A stretch of 64,000 bases of DNA from Mesorhabditis belari (lineage: Eukaryota; Nematoda; Chromadorea; Rhabditida; Rhabditidae). The stretch lies in contig CAUEEP010000883.1 of the NCBI GenBank assembly GCA_958450365.1, positions 426,001-490,000 on the forward strand. The letters are read 5' to 3'. The translations under genes and the position numbers were made by a program. Shown piece by piece: positions 54,925 through 64,000 of this stretch (positions are counted from its first letter, which is position 1; the number at the start of each line of letters is the position of its first letter). The notes under the pieces were generated by a model that did not search any database, was not told where the DNA came from, and was given only the letters and a program-made list of their open reading frames with translations.

Positions 54925-55161
54925 ATAATAATAATAATAATAATGATTTGATCTGTCTTCGCACTTAGCGCAGATCACAACCCGCTTCCACATTTACTGA
55001 GGCAGAAGTGTAGTTGTCGTAGCCGATGATACTCCGATGGCCGGGCTGGGGCGCTCGGAGGGGAGCCCATGGGAGTCGAACCCACGACTAACCCGCGCCG
55101 ACGTTGCTCAACTTGGCAGATCGGACGGGGTCGACCACAGACCCTTCCCTTTCTGGGCCCC
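54925..55161 (-). mobile_element. tRNA-derived SINE with target-site duplication
   Basis: On the minus strand the element begins GGGGCCCAGAAAGG, has a B-box in 'GTGGGTTCGACTCCC', is GC rich and ends in 'GACAGATCAAATCATT' plus (ATT)n. It is bracketed by identical 13-bp copies of ATCGAATACAATA at 54912-54924 and 55162-55174. The A-box is degenerate. The combination of Pol III B-box, short-repeat tail and target duplication is diagnostic of LINE-driven retrotransposition. Confidence 0.85.
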
Positions 55162-55174
55162 ATCGAATACAATA

Positions 55175-55443
55175 TACCGTAAATACTGTAATAGTACCCC
55201 ACCCCCATAATGACGGTGCGGAGTGTTGCGTAGTCTAGCTTTGAACGAGTTTTCCTCGACACTGGTTTATGCTACAATGCGCGCTTAGGTATCAAAAAAT
55301 AGCTGAAATTCAGGGCTATTTTTTGATACCAAAGACACATTTTTTGAAAGTACGGGCGCTTTGAAAAAAATGAAATACTAAAAAACTTTTGCGACTACGC
55401 GACTGTACGAGGGCGGTGGGGTACTAATACAGTATTTACGGTA
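55175..55443. mobile_element. Fold-back MITE family B
   Basis: Starts TACCGTAAATACTGTAATAG, ends TAATACAGTATTTACGGTA. It abuts the SINE target duplication exactly, so one of the two inserted at the boundary of the other. Confidence 0.95.
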
Positions 55444-56586
55444 GGTGCCTTTTAGAAAACGGATTAGCTTAGAGGAACTCTAGTTTTAAGATTTTGATGC
55501 TAAGATCCTTTGAAGCGTGCGCGAAAATGTGCTTTCTGCTCAAAAATGTAAATCCACCGTCTCTGGTGCACCGAATCTCCGCTTTTCTCGTGACGTAAGC
55601 ACTAATATGAGAAAAACGAGCTAACTCTGTGCGCCAGAAAGGATTTGTTTAAATTCATAAGCACAAAGAAAGTTTTTAATGCTACCATTCAACTATAAAG
55701 AGGAGTAACTTCATTCACCAAGTCAACCACTCAACCATCCATTAGCCTCGTAAAGTTACTCTTAAACCACTCGAACTTTGAAACACAACTTTTCCAGTAG
55801 AAAAGTCTCGTCTTGTTAATCTAAACCAACTTCAATTACGGCAAAAAACTTCACTCCATATCTGAAAACGATTTTTGAACTTGAAGTTCAAAAATCGTCC
55901 TCTCTAATTTTTAAGGGAACTTTCCTCTCTAATTTTTGAGCTCTTCCCCATTCTAGACAACTTTTTAATGGTCCGTCTGAAAGGCCCATTATGATCTAAA
56001 GTGTTTACTCAAAAATTTCCCTCTCAGAAAAAAAAAACTCATCTCCACTTTTTCATTATTCCAGTAAGCTCAGCTTAATTACCAAATTTTCCATCTAATC
56101 AAAGTTCAAATCCAGCCTTTGCACTCATAGGGAAAACTTTCAATCAACTTGAACTTTCAACTTTCTTTCAACTTTCTTTCAATTTTCTTTCAACTTTCTT
56201 CTTCTTCGAAAGCTATTTTTAACCAAATTCCATATCAATATCCATTTTTAGATTGAAATCACTCAAATTTTCCATTTTCATTCATCAAATTTCCTCTATT
56301 TTCTTTCTTTTCTTTTTGTTCATCTCGAGAACAATCATGATGAAATTTCTCCTTTTTTTTTTTCCTTCCAATTTCAGTCTAATTCCAGTCACGCTCTTCT
56401 GTTTACGAAAAAGCATAAAAATTCCCTGAATGTCTCAACTTTAAACCCAAAATTGGAAAGGTCAAGTGACATTTTTAATTTGACTATCATTTCGAAATTT
56501 TTTTTTGATGAAATTTGGTCAAGTGGTGTGAAAATTGTTTAAACAAAGTTTCAACAATAATTTTCGATCAAAGTTAGCTCTTTTGA
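55444..56586. other. Gene-free stretch
   Basis: AT-rich, with runs of 'TTTCAACTTTC' (56150-56210) and a hairpin 'TTTTTGAACTTGAAGTTCAAAAA' at 55873-55897. No gene is supportable. Confidence 0.5.
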
Positions 56587-56930
56587 TCTATCCACTGCCT
56601 GTTAGATCTAGCTTTTTGCAATCTAAATCTATACGGGAAATATTTGCGCATTTTTAAGCTCGATTTGTGAAACGTTAACATTTGAAAGCTTTTGAAACAA
56701 GCTTTTTGCAATGTACCTACTAGACATGGGAAAATTCCAACCCAAACCTAATTCCACCTTCGTTTTCTCGGCCGTTTCTTAGCCGATTGCTCTGAAATTT
56801 TGTTTACAAATAGAAATTGGCATTCTTTGCTTGAACGCAAAATTTCAGAGCAATCGGTTAAGAAACGACTGAGAAAACGAAGGTGGAATTAGGTTCGGGT
56901 TGGAATTTTCTCATGCCTAATAATACCCGA
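56587..56930. mobile_element. Palindromic repeat family E, copy 1
   Basis: A 140-bp lead ('CTATCCACTGCCTGTTAGAT' to 'CAAGCTTTTTGCAATG') precedes a palindrome with arms 'CCTAATTCCACCTTCGTTTT' and complement. The loop of about 45 bp reads 'TTACAAATAGAAATTGGCAT'. Other copies: 62686-63080 and 63088-63414. Confidence 0.9.
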
Positions 56931-57069
56931 ACTTATTTGATTCTAAAAATTTTCCCATGTCTAGTACCTATTGGTTTAAATGTAAGCTTAGCAAGGGAAA
57001 ATGGTGAAAATGAATGAGAAATTCGTTTTAAACTAAAAGCTTGCTTTAGCACGCATTATCATTAGATAT

Positions 57070-57600
57070 GGACGCTACAAACAATAAGGTCAGACTACAT
57101 TCTCTTGTAGTAGCACATAGAATAAAGATTTTCTCCAAACTTTTTTTACCAAAAAAGTCTAGCTAACTTTAGGCTTTTGAATGACACGAAAATCAGGCCA
57201 AAACAAGTTTTTGACGCTAAGATAAAACGCTTTTCCAGGTTTGTAGTCTCATTCAGATATGGGCGACAAACTACAAACTACAAACTTTTATAAAACGTGC
57301 AGAATAGAAATTTTTCAAAGCTTTTTTTTACTAAAAAAAATGAGTAAACTTTAGGCTTTCGGATAACACTAAAGTCAAGCCAAATTATGTTTTCGATGCT
57401 AATATATAACGTTTCTCTTCAGGTTTGTAGCCTCGTCCTAGGTGACGAGACTACAAAACGGCTTTAAATGGCTCGTTCTCGGGGTAGAAATGGTGCATTT
57501 TCTTGATTTTAGTGTCATTCTAAAGCCTAAAGTTAGCTCAATTTTTTTTTGGTAGAAAATGCTTTTAAAAATCTCTATTCTGCACTTTTCTATTAGGGTG
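57070..57600. repeat. Decayed repeats, about 170 bp, in both orientations
   Basis: Three related segments around 'AACTTTAGGCTTT', 'TTTACCAAAAAAG' and 'AGAATAAAGATTTT' occur at 57110-57240, 57290-57430 and, inverted, at 57475-57600. They are probably remnants of one palindromic element. Confidence 0.6.
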
Positions 57601-58400
57601 GTAGGAATGAAAACAGCCCTTACATATCTCTCCAAAAAATAAAAAGATTGAAAGCCTTAGCCAATAAGTGTTGTATACTGTTCGAAAGCCCTGGATCTCC
57701 TCTACAAAATAATGCAAAAAAGATTTTGAATTAGATTGTTTATTGAGGATTTGGTTAAGGTTCCCTTAACAACCAAGCCGTCCAAGTTCCCTTAACAATC
57801 AAGCCGACCAAGTTCCCTTAACAACCAAGCCGTCCAAGTTCCCTTAACAACCAAGCCGTCCAAGTTCCCTTAACAACCAAGCCGTCCAAGTTTCCTTAAC
57901 AACCACAGGTCGAGTCTCAATCTGGGTACTTGCGCCTGCTGGCAACTATTGCTTTCACGGATCTTTTCGCTTGAAATTTTTCCAGTATATAAAGGACCAG
58001 TCGAACAACCCACCCTGCTTCAGAAGTCGTAAAAATGATTGCCAGAAATGAATTCCCTGTGTTGGAAAATCCCGCCATGCAAATTTCAGCGTAAAGTTTG
58101 AAAGTTTCACCCATGGCGTAGTGGATAGCGCGCTCGCCTCACATGACCTGGTCGACTTGGTTGTTAAGGGAACTTGGTCGACTTGGTTGTTAATGGAGCC
58201 AACAAACAAGCCAACAACCAAGTCCTCAATAAACAATCTAATTCAAAGTCTTTTTTACATTATTTTATAGAGGAGATTCAAGGCTTTCGAACAATAAACA
58301 ACACTTATTGGTAGACTTGCAATGTTTTTATGAGACTTGCAATGAGACTTTGCAATGAGACTTTGTTTTTATTTTTTTGAAAGATATGTGAGCGCTGATT
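57600..58400. mobile_element. Fold-back element with 26-bp minisatellite and tRNA-like core
   Basis: Left arm (57640-57770, 'CCAATAAGTGTTGTATACTG', 'TAGATTGTTTATTGAGGA') is mirrored at 58205-58320. The left arm ends in about five copies of a 26-bp unit AAGTTCCCTTAACAACCAAG (57765-57905). On the right side the same unit appears inverted at 58150-58200, directly after a tRNA-like sequence CCCATGGCGTAGTGGATAGC (A-box TGGCGTAGTGG) at 58111. A B-box-like GGTCGAGTCTC is at 57908. Confidence 0.7.
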
Positions 58401-58684
58401 TCATTCCTATCCTAATATAAGGATTTATAATCTGATCTTTTAGTTTGTAACTTGTTTAATTATTTTTTTTTTTCATAAACCTTTGAACCCTGTGCATTTT
58501 GTAAGAAATCCATGAGCATTAGCAAAAAGAAACTTTTCCTTTTGACATTACATTATTAACATTACTTTTGACGTGTGATGCTAGACTTTGAAAGTGAAAT
58601 TCTTTTGGATATGGAGAGGCATTGGGTCTAGAGTTTTGAAAATGATTCGTTGAAAATTGAAACTTTAATATTTTTAACTAATCC

Positions 58685-58780
58685 AAATTTTTTTTCTTTC
58701 TTTTTTTCTCTTTCTCTTTCTTTCTTTCTTTCTTTCTTTCTTTATTTCTTTCTTTCTTTTTTTCTTTCTTTCTTCCCCTG
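58685..58780. repeat. CT-rich microsatellite
   Basis: (TTTC)n with interruptions. The ORF through it is low complexity. Confidence 0.9.
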
Positions 58781-59077
58781 CCAAAATCTTTTTGAATTAC
58801 CGAAAAAAGAACTCAATTCCCGCACACTTTAAGGCCGAATTTGTCTTTCCTGCAAGAAGTTCGCTGAAAATTTGTGAATCATATGTAATGTAGGCAAAAA
58901 ATGTATGATTCAAAGGTAAACTCGAAGTTCTAATTGTAAAAAATAAAAAATTTGGAGTCTTTCATGTTTAATGCTATCAAATAAATCGCACTAAACACTT
59001 TTAAAAATCGTTTTTTTTTTGGTTTGTCTTTGAATTTTTGCCAATCTTGGATATTAAAGATTTTCAAAAATTTCCTT

Positions 59078-59700
59078 TGGTTCTTTTCCAATATCGGGGG
59101 AGCGGTCCGATTATCGGGGGAGCGGAAGGAAAATCGGGGGAGCGAAAGGAAAATCGGGGGAGCAAATTTTGCCCCCTCGAAAAATGCATTTCTGGGACTT
59201 TTATTTTAACTGCAACGTTTTTTTTTTAATTTTTTGGCAGCGCTACATATGTCCTATATTATCCAAAGTACTGCCATAAAATCCGCGAATTACCCGTTAT
59301 TCTCACAACCTTTATATTAGATCACAAAAGTGACTTAAATATCTAACACCAAACATACCTCTACCTTCCCTATCGGCCGCCTTCTCTTTTTGCCGAACGC
59401 TCCACAATCCCGAACGAACAAATGGCTACCTAAAAATTTATTCATTAATGGATAAACAACATAACAACGAAAGAAATGTAAGCGAAGTAACCAAAACAAA
59501 AAGAAAAGTAACCAAAATAAAACAAAAGTAACCAAAACAAAAGTTTAAAAAAAAACGTTGCAGTTAAAATAAAAGTCCCAGAAATGCATTTTTCGAGGGG
59601 GCAAAATTTGCTCCCCCGATTTTCCTTTCGCTCCCCCGATTTTCCTTCCGCTCCCCCGATAATCGGACCGCTCCCCCGATATTGGAAAAGAACCTTTCCT
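59078..59700. mobile_element. Fold-back element with near-identical G-run arms
   Basis: Arms of about 140 bp (59078-59220 and 59556-59700) appear identical in reverse complement, from GGTTCTTTTCCAATATCGGG to the GTTGCAGTTAAAATAAAAG boundary. Each arm holds four runs of five guanines (GGGGGAGC) spaced 15-17 nt. The 335-bp loop is AT rich and non-coding. The identity of the arms suggests recent formation. Confidence 0.9.
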
Positions 59701-60116
59701 TTATTTTTGGCATTTTCTCATTTGTATTAAAATAAAATAAAACAAAAATCCCACACTTTTGAAAAAATTTGATTTGAAAAAAAGAAAAAAAACCCCGAAA
59801 AACAAAAAAAAACAAAAAATGATTTTTGTAAATGTCATGGAGTTGAAAATTCTTGAAAGTCACGTCAAAAAAACTACCGTAATCCCTGGGAATTTCCCGA
59901 TAAAAAATGGGGAAATGATTTCGAAAATTTCACTTCCAAATTTCCAAAATTAGCCATTTAATTGAAAAATTTTCCCATAAAATTATGCTATAATCGTTTT
60001 TTTGCATTGTTTTTTGCATTGTTTTTTTGATATTCTAAAAACTCTTTTTTATTGGATTAATTAAAAGCAAAAAAATAGAAAAATAGAAAAATAGAAAAAT
60101 CAAAAAATCAAAAAAT

Positions 60117-60514
60117 AGCTGACGATGAGACCTTGTGGGGGATTGAGTGAGGGGTACAAGCAGTATAAATCAGGAAGCCGGTCACGATCGTTCCAGCTGA
60201 GTCTGGCCTATAGGAAGCCCTGAGGGTCCGTCAGTCATAGCTGACTCTAGATCTGGCTAACTGACTGTAGCCTGTCTTTCTGCCTGCTTAGGATATAACT
60301 ACCGTATTCTCTCTAATAGTAGTGCACCCTGAGCGTCGACTAAATTCCTTGAAATCTCGAAAAGCGCTTATGAGAACCTATCGATGTGCGGTCGGAAAAT
60401 GTAGCTGACGATGAGATCTAGTGGGGGATTAGAGTGTTGAGCTTTTGTGAAAGTTTAGAAACTATAAAATAGTCATGAACTCGGCTCGCCGCGGTGCACT
60501 ACTATTAGAGAAAA
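60117..60514. repeat. Dispersed duplication (partner 5440-5770) with MITE family A copy
   Basis: 60117-60300 repeats the GC-richer segment at 5420-5603; the family A element starts at 60301 (TACCGTATTCTCTCTAATAG). Here it reaches a right end (CACTACTATTAGAGAAAAT at 60496-60514), though the last TACGGTA is lost. Confidence 0.85.
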
Positions 60515-61700
60515 TTTTTCTAAGTATATAAGCGATTTTCCTAAGTATTTTTTAACATTTCAAAGCCGTATCAATACTTTTCTCTCAAATTTAATCATTA
60601 CAACGTTGTAAACAATGTTTTGAAAGTTTAAAATGAACTAAGTTCGCAAGTTTTAAAGCCAGCTTAGTTCTAACACTTTACACTATGCCTGAACTGAATA
60701 AAATACAAAAGACAAATTGTTTCTTCAAGAAAAAAGCTTTCAAAGTATTAAAGTTTCAATTTTATTTAAATTCAGAGTTCTAAACACGAGTTAAACCTTG
60801 TTTCTTTTGCCTAATATCAAAAAACTAGACTTAAAAAGTATTGTGATCACTCTTGAGCCTTTATTTGCAAAAGCAGCTGTAAGTTTACTTTACTCTGAGA
60901 CCGAATCTATCGCTACAACTTCAATTTATCTATTATTTCTTAGTCCCGGTGAAGCTTTTCCTTTCTAATTCTCATATGATCATCATCCAGAACAAATTCC
61001 ACAACCAACACCGTACTAGCTTTCTCTTTCAAAAGCTAAAAACAAAAAAATCGACACAAAGAAACAAGTTTTCTGATCAGATCAACTCTGAAAAGAAAAA
61101 GAAAAAGGAGAAAAGGAGAAAAGGAGAAAAGGAGAAAAGGAAAGGAAAGAAAAAGTTGTTTTCGTGTTCCTTTTCAAAAGCCGTTTTTTTTTTGTCTTGT
61201 CACTGAAAATAAAGCAAAGGATTGTACAATGGAAAAGAGAAATGGGAAAGGAGAAAAACTAGATTGAATAAAAAAATCTAGACTAGACTTGGTTTTTGAA
61301 AAATGGATTTGAAAATTATCGTTTGTAGAGGGATTTTTAATTGTAATTAAGAGTGAAGATCACTTTGATTAAGGCTTATTAATCTAATTAATTAATCTAG
61401 CGTAATCTGATTAATCTAAAACTGATTAAAGGCTGATTAATCTAAATAGCCCAATGAAAATTTCCTTGTTTCAAGTTTTTCATATTCTAGGGTTGTATTT
61501 GAAAATTAATCGAGTCCTCTCTAAATTTTAGAAAATGAATTTTCTACAGAATTTAACGGAATTCTACAGAATCAAATCCAGATTCTTGATTTGATTCTGT
61601 AGAAATCTAGATCCAGTTTCTGGATTTGATTATCTATTATATTATTATTATTGATTATTTATTCTACGCTTTTCTACAAGGGTTTCTAGTCTCAACTTTT
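60515..61700. other. Gene-free stretch
   Basis: AT-rich, with an AAAGGAGA run at 61095-61150 and an inverted pair 'CAGAATCAAATCCAGATTC/GAATCTGTAG' near 61565-61605. No gene evidence. Confidence 0.5.
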
Positions 61701-61705
61701 TTTCT

Positions 61706-62005
61706 CTACGAATTTGGTTCCTTCTCTCTAAATTTGGTTCCTTTTCTCTACAAATTTGGTTCCTTTTCTCTACAAATTTGGTTCCTTTCTCTCTACGAAT
61801 TTGGTTCCTTCTCTCTACGAATTTGGTTCCTTTTCTCTACAAATTTGGTTCCTTTTCTCTACAAATTTGGTTCCTTTTCTCTACAGATTTAGTTCCTTTT
61901 CTCTACAAATTTGGTTCCTTTTCTCTACAGATTTAGTTCCTTTTCTCTACAAATTTGGTTCCTTCTCTCTACGAATTTGGTTCCTTTTCTCTACAAATTT
62001 GGTTC
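61706..62005. repeat. 22-bp minisatellite (TCTACAAATTTGGTTCCTTTTC)n
   Basis: About 13 copies of TACAAATTTGGTTCCTTT with C/T and G/A variants. Reading frames across it are artefacts. Confidence 0.95.
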
Positions 62006-62685
62006 ACTTTTAGTGTGTAGCGCCTATTTCTAGTGCGAGCTATGCCAAATAAATGAATTTTCCCCCACTTCTAATCCATTTTCTAATCGATTAGAAATGA
62101 TGAACTTAACTACCATAATCTTATCTCTTTTTTATCCAATTCTATCCACTTTTTGGATTGATTCTGATTCTATGAAAAAGATATAAAAAGATATCAAATG
62201 GAGATATATAGTGATACAAAAGCTCGAAACAACCTCATTTTTAAAGCCAAAAGAAAATCTTTTGAAAAATTGTTTAGAAATTTGATGAAATTTTAGTTCT
62301 CGAAAACATTTTCTCGGCAAAAACAAAACCTTCGAGTATACTTTACATACTTTATACTTTCTACTTTGAGTATACTTTGAAACAAGTGAAACAAAGTGAA
62401 ACAAAGTGAAACAAACTAAAACAAACTTTGAAACAAACTTACAAGTGAAACAATAGGTAAAAATTGAAATCCGATACTTTCTATACTTTCTATTTTGAGT
62501 ATACTTTCTTACAAGGTAATTGTACAAGGTTCTTAGAAGGTTCTTACAAGGTAATTTCTTAATATTTCTTAATAGGTAAAAATTGAAATCCGATTACGAT
62601 TTGCCAACTTTTTAAAGCTATAAGTTTTGCCTTTTATCTTTAATTAACCTGAAATTTTGCTATTTATCTAGAAAGAGTTTAAAAA
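62006..62685. other. Gene-free stretch with GAAACAAAGT repeats
   Basis: Short irregular repeats of GTGAAACAAA (62385-62450) and TATACTTT motifs. The minus-strand ORF at 62132-62527 is composition driven. Confidence 0.45.
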
Positions 62686-63080
62686 AATATCCACTGCCTG
62701 TTAGATCTAATTTTTTGCAATCTAAATCTATAAGGGAAATATTTGCGCATTTTTAAGCTCGATTTGTGAAACGTTAACATTTGAAAGCTTTTGAAACAAG
62801 CTTTTGGCAATGTACCTACTAGACATGAGAGAATTCCAACCCGAACCTAATTCCACCTTCGTTTTCTCGGCCATTTCTTAACCGATTGTTCTGAAATTTT
62901 GCTTTCAAGCAAAGAATGCCAATTTCTATTTGTAAACAAAATTTCAGAACAATCGGTTAAGAAACGGGCGAGAAAACGAAGGTGGAATTAGGTTCGGATT
63001 GGAATTTTCCCGTCTAGTAGATACATTGCCAAAAGCTTGTTTCAAGGGCTTTCAACTGTTAACCTTTCACAAATCGTAGT
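62686..63080. mobile_element. Palindromic repeat family E, copy 2 (loop inverted)
   Basis: The same lead and arms as copy 1, but the loop at 62899-62940 reads 'CTTTCAAGCAAAGAATGCCA', the reverse complement of the loop in copies 1 and 3. After the right arm the lead sequence reappears inverted ('CATTGCCAAAAGCTTGTTTC' at 63025), so this copy is a longer palindrome. Confidence 0.9.
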
Positions 63081-63087
63081 ACCGTAT

Positions 63088-63414
63088 GTACCTACTAGAC
63101 ATGAGAGAATTCCAACCCGAACCTAATTCCACCTTCGTTTTCTCCGCCGTTTCTTGGCCGCTTGCTCTGAAATTTTGTTTACAAATAGAAATTGGCATTC
63201 TTTGCTTGAAAGCAAAATTTTAGAACAATCGGTTAAGAAACGGGCGAGAAAACGAAGGTGGAATTAGGTTCTCTAACTCTTTTGATCTATCCACTACCTG
63301 TTAGATCTAATTTTTTGCAATCTAAATCTATAAGGGAAATATTTGCGCATTTTTAAGCTCGATTTGTAAAACGTTAACATTTGAAAGCTTTTGAAACAAG
63401 CTTTTGGCAATGTG
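63088..63414. mobile_element. Palindromic repeat family E, copy 3
   Basis: Arms at 63101-63172 and 63218-63270 with the loop in the same orientation as copy 1. The lead sequence (63283-63412) follows the palindrome instead of preceding it, so the order of parts differs from copy 1. Confidence 0.85.
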
Positions 63415-64000
63415 TGACTACGTTTAATTAGAAATTTTAGAATATTCAGATGGCTTTTGAGAGAAATTCAAGCGACAAAGTATTTTGGTTAATTCTGGTG
63501 CTATATTTTCAATTAAAGGACTTGATCTATCCTTGTAAAACCTTTAATTTAACATAAAATTTCTATAATTATAAACTTTTATAAGAATATTCAGCATTGA
63601 ATTTTTGTTTTTAACAGTTTTTTGACCAATTTTACGATTACCAATTTGTTGCAATGAAAAAAAGGTTTTCAAAGTGAAACACAAGATCGGAGTTCTTTTC
63701 TAATAGCTTTTCGGTCATACCAGAGCCATTGTTAGCTTAAGAAAGGACTATTTTATTTGCCCAAATTCATGTAGAAGCTTTTTAGTTTGAAAATTTCAAA
63801 TCCCCATTTGACTTTGACACTTTTTTTTGTCGCATCATCTCATCCAAATTTGACCTCTTATCTTATAAAATCGAAAAGGAAAACCCTTGAAACTAGGATA
63901 TCCCACAAAAAAAAGACACTGATCTATTCAATAAAAAGTTCTCATTGCCACAAAAATTCCTTTAAAGTTCAAAAATTTAACGCATAAATTTATTCAGTGC
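63415..64000. other. Gene-free stretch to the window end
   Basis: AT-rich sequence with no recognisable exon, RNA gene or transposon terminus. Confidence 0.5.

Noticed and set aside
59024..59863. Two ORFs on opposite strands sharing the same peptide
   Set aside because: They read the two identical arms of a fold-back element, so the shared peptide reflects the inverted repeat and not a gene family.
61626..62013. Overlapping ORFs with repeated NLVPFLYKFGSF
   Set aside because: Generated by the 22-bp minisatellite in two frames.

Overview
This window looks like genomic DNA from a nematode, most likely a rhabditine (clade V) species. The AT-rich DNA carries intron-rich genes whose introns are often only 37-60 nt. 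Their splice acceptors are of the TTTCAG/TTTTAG type, and several start codons sit just behind an acceptor-like site, as expected with spliced-leader trans-splicing. Two blocks of closely spaced same-strand genes look like operons. An Sre-type chemoreceptor and an EGF/CUB astacin (NAS) support this. All gene models were assembled by hand from splice sites and reading-frame phase, without database searches.

Layout. 1-20.2 kb: I see no convincing gene. The region is packed with fold-back (palindromic) elements, minisatellites, tRNA-like fragments, a LINE 3'-end fragment and a mariner-type MITE. It also holds a pair of inverted arms of about 1.17 kb (9061-10226 and 14330-15490) around a 4.1 kb centre. 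20.2-26.4 kb (+): an 11-exon Sre-like chemoreceptor whose introns hold nested transposons. 27.2-31.4 kb (-): a 15-exon secreted astacin metalloprotease, tail to tail with the receptor. 31.7-38.7 kb (+): four tightly packed genes, namely an unrecognised protein, RPAP2/Rtr1, FAM32A and NDUFAF1/CIA30. 38.9-42.0 kb (-): a REXO-type DEDDh exonuclease. 42.4-44.3 kb (+): a small single-pass membrane protein and a coiled-coil Q-rich protein. 44.5-48.7 kb (-): an unrecognised conserved-looking protein, SERP/RAMP4 and a ZNRD2/p27-like zinc protein, probably a second operon. 49.9-51.9 kb (-): a TTBK-like CK1-group kinase. 52-64 kb: again gene-poor and repeat-rich, with a crippled mariner, a SINE with target-site duplication and several fold-back families.

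The gene-dense centre is mostly housekeeping: RNA polymerase II CTD phosphatase, a splicing-associated small protein, complex I assembly, RNA processing and ER translocon stress. The flanks are dominated by structured repeats. The most noteworthy material is there: a superfamily of fold-back elements ending in TACCGTA, a palindromic family whose loop occurs in both orientations, and minisatellites that abut tRNA-like A-box/B-box sequences.
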